Positions 59,062 to 64,000 of a stretch of 64,000 nt of DNA are shown piece by piece. A model generated the notes under the pieces. The model was not told the DNA's origin, made no database searches, and saw only the letters and a program-made list of their open reading frames with translations. The number at the start of each line of letters is the position of its first letter. Within the stretch, counting starts at the first letter, position 1. The stretch comes from Actinomycetes bacterium (GTDB taxonomy: Bacteria > Actinomycetota > Coriobacteriia > Coriobacteriales > Atopobiaceae), in NCBI GenBank assembly GCA_029546925.1, contig JAKPQM010000008.1, positions 1-64,000 on the forward strand, given 5' to 3'. The position numbers were made by a program, and so were the translations under genes.

Positions 59062-60369
59062 ATGGGCAGCTTCCATACAGCCTACTGGCATTCCACCCCG
59101 GGCGGATTCACCAAGAAGGATCGCGCAGGGGGACGATACCGGTGGTACCTCCCCACTTCCCTCGCAGATGATACGCTGTCCATGTCCTCGGAGGCAGCCA
59201 GCTCCGCCAGCAGGGCCGGGAAGCTCATCGCCTCCCTGTCCAACCTCGGCTCGAGAGCCGCCAGCACCGAGGGCATCGCGCGGCTGCTTCTCCGGGCGGA
59301 AGCCGTCTCGAGCTCACATATCGAGGGCCTGACGATAGGGACAAGACGGATCCTCAGGGCAGAGCTCTACGAGGATGAGCCGCCGAATCTCAGGTTCGAT
59401 AGGAGCGCTGTCGAGGTGATCGGCAACATCCATGCCATGGAGGCTGCCATCGAGGAGGCCGAGCGCGATGAAGCGATGGCCGTCGATACATTCAAACGCA
59501 TCCATCGCGCCCTATGCAAAGGAACGAGGATCGAGCAGGTCGGAGGAACGATACGGACCGAGCAGAACTGGGTCGGGGGATCTGGCTTCAATCCGCTGTC
59601 GGCCGCCTACGTCCCCCCGGCGCCGGAACATGTCGAGGCCCTGCTCGACGACTTGGCCCAGTTCTGCAACAGAGATGACGTCGATCCCGTGGTCAAGGCT
59701 GCGATGGCCCACTATCAGTTCGAGTCGATCCATCCATTCCCCGACGGAAACGGTCGGACCGGGCGTGCCCTCATCCACACGATACTGCGCCGCGATCTCC
59801 CCGAGTGCGATTACGTACCGCCCATATCCTTGGTGCTTGCAACGTATCGGAGCGAATATATCCGCCACCTGACGGCCATGAGGACCGACGATCCATCGTT
59901 GGAGACGGATGCCAGGAATGAATGGATAGCGTTCTTCTCGGGATGCTGCGAGCGCGCGGCAGGCGAGATGACCGAGCTCGCCGCAGAAATGGAGCAGCTG
60001 AGGCAGGGCTGGGCCGAACGGCTTGGGAGTGTCCGCTCGGGTTCCGCGCTTGAGCTCATGCTTTTCGAGGTCCAAGGCTCGCCCGTGTTCTCCATCTCAT
60101 CGATGGCAAGGCTCACGGGACGCTCCTTCCCTGCAGTCAACGGCGCCGTCTCCGCCCTCCTCGATGCGGGGATCGCCAAGGAGACATCGAAGGGGAAGCG
60201 GAATCGCGTCTTCGAGGTCCCTGAGGTCATCGGCTATTTCAATCTGCTGGAAAGGCGCTTGGCAAGCAGGGCGGGCAGCACAAAGGTCTCCAAGCCGGCC
60301 CGACGTGTTCCGTTCCGGGACGAGGCTCGCTACGAATCCCGCCGAAACTCCGATGCGCCGGAGGGTTGA
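59062..60369 (+). CDS. Fic-domain AMP-transferase with N-terminal inhibitory helix
   Basis: A protein of 435 residues. Start chosen at the second ATG, 6 nt after AAAGGA; the ATG at 59047 overlaps that site. The inhibitory motif S-xxx-E-G is SSHIEG (Ser84, Glu88, Gly89), upstream of the Fic core as in class II Fic proteins. Active site HPFPDGNGR at residues 224-232. A winged-helix-like tail (MARLTGRSFPAVNGAVSALLDAGIAKETSKGKRNRVFEV, about 345-385) may bind DNA. Fic enzymes transfer AMP to target proteins; targets unknown. A decayed partial copy follows at 60675. Confidence 0.9.
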   Translation: MGSFHTAYWHSTPGGFTKKDRAGGRYRWYLPTSLADDTLSMSSEAASSASRAGKLIASLSNLGSRAASTEGIARLLLRAEAVSSSHIEGLTIGTRRILRAELYEDEPPNLRFDRSAVEVIGNIHAMEAAIEEAERDEAMAVDTFKRIHRALCKGTRIEQVGGTIRTEQNWVGGSGFNPLSAAYVPPAPEHVEALLDDLAQFCNRDDVDPVVKAAMAHYQFESIHPFPDGNGRTGRALIHTILRRDLPECDYVPPISLVLATYRSEYIRHLTAMRTDDPSLETDARNEWIAFFSGCCERAAGEMTELAAEMEQLRQGWAERLGSVRSGSALELMLFEVQGSPVFSISSMARLTGRSFPAVNGAVSALLDAGIAKETSKGKRNRVFEVPEVIGYFNLLERRLASRAGSTKVSKPARRVPFRDEARYESRRNSDAPEG

Positions 60370-60674
60370 GCCGCTTCAGAGCGCCTCTTCGGCTGAATCC
60401 TGTGAGCCTGGTGATCTCTGCTGCGGTGGAGCACGCCTCCCCTCAGCAAATCGAGGTTCCTCTGCACGTTGTCCGAGGGCGCTATGGAACCGCTTGGAAC
60501 CGCTGCATCGCCAACGCTTGCGGCAGCATCTCCGTTTAACTTGAAATACCGATTACAGCACGGTCAGGTTATTTCAATTTATCAATCAAACTTGAGATAA
60601 AAAATGCCGGATATGGCACATGGCATCCCCTGCTCCCAGATACATCTGCAGTAAGAACGATGAAAGGATGGGCT
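60370..60674. other. Intergenic region repeating the fic promoter layout
   Basis: No gene. TTGAAATA (60541-60548) and TATTTCAA (60571-60578) form an 8-bp inverted repeat at a place comparable to the operator before the intact fic. AAGAACGATGAAAGGATGGGC at its right end matches the segment before the intact fic start. Confidence 0.45.
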
Positions 60675-60833
60675 GTGAGCAGCTTCCTTATAACCTATTG
60701 GCCTTCCTCCTCGGGCAGCCCCACCAGGAAGGGCCGTGCGCGGCGGTACCGGTAGCGCTTCTCCACTCCCTTCGAGGATGATGCGCCGTCCATGCCCTCA
60801 GAAGCAGCCAATTCTGCCATCAGAGCCGGGTAG
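60675..60833 (+). pseudogene. Decayed duplicate of the fic 5' end
   Basis: From GTG 60675, preceded by AAAGGATGGGCT, the frame reads VSSFLITYWPSSSGSPTRKGRARRYR, stop, RFSTPFEDDAPSMPSEAANSAIRAG, stop. This lines up residue for residue with the start of the intact Fic protein (GSFHTAYWHSTPGGFTKKDRAGGRYRWY…SMSSEAASSASRAG). Two stops and loss of all later sequence make it non-functional. It shows tandem duplication of a fic gene followed by decay. Confidence 0.8.
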
Positions 60834-60859
60834 TCCCGTTCCGACGAGGCCCTCGCGTC

Positions 60860-60896
60860 GGCCGATTTCAGGACGGGCACGGCCAGAATCGGAAAT
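60860..60896. repeat. 37-bp repeat, copy 2 (after fic remnant)
   Basis: Near-identical to 58933-58969 (CGGCCGATTTCAGGACGGGC… CCAGAATCGGAAA). Its presence on the far side of the fic remnant suggests repeat-mediated rearrangement of the whole fic unit. Confidence 0.7.
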
Positions 60897-61036
60897 CTGC
60901 CGTGAGACGCGTGCGATTTCCCCATACTTGGAAACCGTAGGAAACCGCCGATGGGTTCGCAGAAAGGATCCCTGAGGTCGAGGTTCTCGCGCCCCCGTAC
61001 TCTGGGGCCGCGGAAAAGAAAAAGAAGGGACAACCT

Positions 61037-64000
61037 ATGAGAGATCGTGCAGGACGCATCCGCGCGCTCGCGCTAACGCTCGTGCTCGCCTTGGGATTGC
61101 TGCCGAGCGCTGTGCTCGCGCAGTCCGCAGTCGACGGCGGGCAGGCTGAGAGCATGGCCGACACACAGGATGCCGTAGTCGAGGCGGTGGCAGACGCCGA
61201 TCAGGCCGACGCCTCCGATGAGGAGGATCTGCCGGACGTCGTCGTTCCGGCGGAGGAAGAGGATATCGTTGCCGACGACGAGATTCCCGCAGAGTCCTCC
61301 TCGGATGTTGAAGCTGCTCCTGAGCCAACCGTGGAGCCCTCTGGGGAGCCGGCGGCCGAGCCCGAGGCCCCCTCGGATGGGGAGCCGATGGCCACGAGAG
61401 GCGGGGAAGACACGACGACCCCCGAATCGCGGGAAGCCGGGCACATGCTCACCGTCAGACTCGGTGAGAACAGTTCGCAGGTTCAAAGCATGAGCATGAG
61501 CTACTACGATTCGAACTACGAGAAGAAAACCGCCATCGGCACGACGGAGATCACGGCTGATGTGCGCAAGGACGGCATCATCTACGTCACCCTCACCATG
61601 CAAGGCAGCACGCAGTATTTCGTGAGGGCTCGAGGCACCGAGGTGGTAAGTAGCCTCTCCAATAATGCTGACGGTGCGATCACGGTGACTATCTACCTCA
61701 ACACGCCCGATGGTCTCGAGTCCGACCCTGCTATCACGCTCGACCTCATCGCTATGCATGAGATCAGAACCGACGATGCCGAGCACATGCAAGAATCGCG
61801 CTACGCCTTTAGATACGGGGTAAGCAGTGGGGGAGGGAATGCCGCACCGGCAGGGGTGGCGGTCGGACCGTACTTCTCACTCGAAGAGGGCTACCGACTC
61901 GCTTCCTACACAGTAACCGACGACGCGACCGGCGAGACAGCCTCTTACGAGGTGGGCCAAACCTTCACAATGCCCGCCTCCGACGTGACCGTGACTCCCA
62001 CCATCGTCGAACTCGGTCCGCAGTATGAGTTGCCGTACACGCTCACGGTCAGGCTCGGCGAGAACAGCTCTCAGGTGGAGAGCTTGAGCATGACCTATCG
62101 CACGCCGGACGGCGAATGGGAGACCGTCGAGGGTACGACGGAGATCACGGTGGAGACCACGCCGGGTGGCGGCGGTCCGGACAGCGCACCAAAATACAGC
62201 GCTGAAGTCACCATCACCATGAAGGACGGCAGGCGCTACTTCGCGAAGGCCGATAGGGACGGTGGAGACGGTGTGACAGGAGTTCGGTGCTACCACGGGT
62301 TCGGTTACGATGACGGCATGCTCAAGATGTGGGTCTCTGATCTAGGGTCCGACGCCACCATCACACTCCACGACTTCGTCGCCGCCTCGTACGGGATCAA
62401 GGTCGGGGAAACCGAGCATGGGTCGATATCTCGCTTGGAGATCACCTATGGAAACACGTCTGCCTCGTTCTCTCCCGAAGAAGACGCGATTCTCGCACCA
62501 GAGGGCGCGCAGATCTCCCTAGTCTCCAACCCCGACGAGGGCTACTACTTCAAGTCCTGCACAGTGACTGACAACGAGACCGGCGAGTCCATCGAGTATC
62601 CCGTCCCCTGGCCCGATGGAAGCGCGATCGCCTTGAGCTTCACGATGCCCGGTTCCAACGTGACCGTAACGCCGATCTTCGCCCCCATCACCGTCATCAA
62701 CACCATCGAGATCAACAATGTTTCTGTGGATATCTCCGCCTCGAACGGGGAGCCGCCCGCCCTAGTGCCCTTTACGGGGACGGTCGATCCCGACGCACCC
62801 TACACCCTAAGGCCCGATGACGGCCGCAACACCTACGAGCGTTGGACGCGGATGAGCGATGGGGAATCGACCTATGGCAGTCCCGATGCGCAGTGGAACC
62901 CCGCGTATCAGGCAAATGCATACGGAGATTTGACGTCCATTGCAGCGGGGGATGAGCTGTCCTATTCCTTTTGTGTGGAGCTCGAACCGGGGTGTAAATT
63001 CGCCGACCAAGTCACGGTGAGGGTGACCACTACCACTGGCGAGACCTATACCCGCATCTATGCTGGGAATAAGATCGGAAGCACGAACCCCGTGATAGGC
63101 AATGCGCCCTATGCGCATGCCCTCGCCTACGATGTCTTCCGGGTGACGGTCGGCGAGGCGAAGCCTCCCGCCATCACCGTCACTATCGCCTTCGACGCCA
63201 ACGGCGGTGACGCGTCGAGCGTGCCCGGCAGCCAAGACAAGGTTGTCGGGGAGGATCTTACCCTTCCCACATCCACACCGGCCCGTCCTGACACCACGGC
63301 ACCCGGCTACACCGTGTCCTACGATGCCAACGGGGGCAGCGGAGCTCCCTCGGCCCAGACGGCAACGGTCACGACAAGCTACAGCTTCACTGGCTGGAAC
63401 ACCTTGCAAGATGGAACCGGCGATCCCTACGAGGCCGGCGGCACCTACTCCGCAGACGCTGACGCAACCCTGTATGCTCAGTGGTCCGCAACGGCAGTCG
63501 CCCAACCGCTCGTCGTAGCGGGAACGCCCGTGCGCGACGGCCATACGTTCAAGGGCTGGAACACGAGCGCCGACGGTTCGGGCACCCCCTATGCGGTCGG
63601 CGATCCCATCGATCCCGCTGAGGATCTCACGCTCTACGCCCAGTGGGAGCAGGACGCCACGGCTCCTACCGAGGATACCTACGCTGTCTCCTCCGGCGAC
63701 AACGGCACATGGACGCAGGGTAGCGGCGAGGATTACGAGCTGACCGTGGACCGGGTCGGCGACAACGACGCCTGCTTCGAGCATTTCAGGGCCGTCGAGC
63801 TCGATGGCAGACTCCTGTCCGAGGATGAGTACGAGGCCAGATCCGGCAGCACGATCATCACGCTCAAGGCCCACGTGCTGCAAGAGCTCAGCCCCGGCAA
63901 GCACACCGTCACCGTGGTCTTCGACGATGACCGGGTGGACATCGACTTCACGGTGAAGGCGGCGTCTTCCGGCGGCAGCTCGGAGCCCGGCGGCACCACG
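61037..64000 (+). CDS. Large secreted surface protein with InlB-type repeats (partial, 3' end outside)
   Basis: 988 codons are open to the window edge without a stop. AGAAGGGA precedes the ATG. A signal peptide RALALTLVLALGLLPSAVLA is probably cut after Ala28. An acidic, Pro/Glu-rich stalk follows (about 35-125). Two related modules start LTVRLGENSSQV near residues 137 and 336, each with TVTD.(A/E)TGE… and FTMP.S.VTVTP segments. InlB/Flg_new repeats follow near residues 715-880 (FDANGG…, YDANGGSG…YSFTGWNT…LYAQW, FKGWNTSADGSG…LYAQW). Likely a wall-anchored adhesin; the anchor would be beyond the window. Confidence 0.85.
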   Translation, partial: MRDRAGRIRALALTLVLALGLLPSAVLAQSAVDGGQAESMADTQDAVVEAVADADQADASDEEDLPDVVVPAEEEDIVADDEIPAESSSDVEAAPEPTVEPSGEPAAEPEAPSDGEPMATRGGEDTTTPESREAGHMLTVRLGENSSQVQSMSMSYYDSNYEKKTAIGTTEITADVRKDGIIYVTLTMQGSTQYFVRARGTEVVSSLSNNADGAITVTIYLNTPDGLESDPAITLDLIAMHEIRTDDAEHMQESRYAFRYGVSSGGGNAAPAGVAVGPYFSLEEGYRLASYTVTDDATGETASYEVGQTFTMPASDVTVTPTIVELGPQYELPYTLTVRLGENSSQVESLSMTYRTPDGEWETVEGTTEITVETTPGGGGPDSAPKYSAEVTITMKDGRRYFAKADRDGGDGVTGVRCYHGFGYDDGMLKMWVSDLGSDATITLHDFVAASYGIKVGETEHGSISRLEITYGNTSASFSPEEDAILAPEGAQISLVSNPDEGYYFKSCTVTDNETGESIEYPVPWPDGSAIALSFTMPGSNVTVTPIFAPITVINTIEINNVSVDISASNGEPPALVPFTGTVDPDAPYTLRPDDGRNTYERWTRMSDGESTYGSPDAQWNPAYQANAYGDLTSIAAGDELSYSFCVELEPGCKFADQVTVRVTTTTGETYTRIYAGNKIGSTNPVIGNAPYAHALAYDVFRVTVGEAKPPAITVTIAFDANGGDASSVPGSQDKVVGEDLTLPTSTPARPDTTAPGYTVSYDANGGSGAPSAQTATVTTSYSFTGWNTLQDGTGDPYEAGGTYSADADATLYAQWSATAVAQPLVVAGTPVRDGHTFKGWNTSADGSGTPYAVGDPIDPAEDLTLYAQWEQDATAPTEDTYAVSSGDNGTWTQGSGEDYELTVDRVGDNDACFEHFRAVELDGRLLSEDEYEARSGSTIITLKAHVLQELSPGKHTVTVVFDDDRVDIDFTVKAASSGGSSEPGGTT

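Noticed and set aside
62807-63904. 365-codon - strand frame inside the surface-protein region
   Set aside because: The + strand is open through the whole region with a signal peptide and known repeats; the - frame has no start context or domain.

Overview
The window is high-GC chromosomal DNA with Gram-positive style ribosome binding sites (AGGAGG-like, 5-10 nt before most starts). It has many PTS permeases, a split transketolase, and a housekeeping block tRNA-Asp / recR-ebfC-dnaX / rlmKL / DedA / SRP RNA. This fits a host-associated actinobacterium of the Coriobacteriia (Collinsella/Olsenella type). That assignment is inferred from gene content and composition, not from a marker comparison.

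Left third (1-32.7 kb), sugar and sugar-acid catabolism on the + strand. (a) 1-4.4 kb: an ascorbate-type (UlaA/SgaT family) PTS with EIIA (partial), EIIC and EIIB, an FG-GAP-like protein and a UlaG-type lactonase. (b) 4.5-6.75 kb: a gene graveyard holding a 37-bp inverted repeat, a broken RelB/RelE-like pair, a DUF4143 ATPase that has lost its P-loop, and the last 36 codons of a second ulaG. (c) 7.1-22.3 kb: a ribose-type ABC transporter, amidohydrolase, 2-hydroxyacid dehydrogenase, two YhcH-family proteins, a GntR regulator, a 12-TM-like anion permease, a hydantoinase/oxoprolinase-family protein, a possible zinc peptidase, a PCC/DUF296 protein and a ketopantoate-reductase-like enzyme. The substrate is unknown. 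(d) 22.5-32.7 kb: a near-complete route from L-xylulose-type sugars or ascorbate to the pentose phosphate pathway (TIM-barrel epimerase, LyxK-like kinase, UlaF, UlaE, a second Ula-type PTS IIA/IIC/IIB, transaldolase-like protein, transketolase N and C halves, RpiB). The 3-keto-L-gulonate-6-phosphate decarboxylase (UlaD) is not in the window. Three transcription units in (c) and (d) share an ACCGTTCAT site. Two of them share a 196-nt leader whose landmarks are identically spaced.

Middle (33.8-46.1 kb), mobile-element territory. It holds a broken IS256-family transposase, relics of transposon ends, the last ~48 codons of a tyrosine integrase, a DUF4143 ATPase under a palindromic operator, a 68-bp-period array of hairpins and a MobC-like ribbon-helix-helix protein. 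Next comes a cargo cluster: an MFS transporter, two GcvT/LigM-type folate-dependent demethylases (one broken by a 32-bp tandem duplication) and a PucR regulator. Last is a replication module with a broken DnaC-like ATPase, a replication-initiator-like protein whose 3' end carries 22-bp iterons, and an excisionase-like HTH. The module ends at tandem 11-bp repeats beside the 3' end of tRNA-Asp. I read this as a decayed integrated mobilizable element carrying a demethylation cluster. No relaxase and no second attachment site were seen.

Right part (46-64 kb): conserved housekeeping genes on the - strand and the SRP RNA, then a lineage-specific region. That region has a COG1106-type ATPase, a zinc-ribbon membrane protein, an XRE-type regulator with a G9 tract, a Fic protein with a palindromic operator, a decayed second copy of the Fic 5' end, and the start of a large secreted surface protein with InlB-type repeats that runs off the window.
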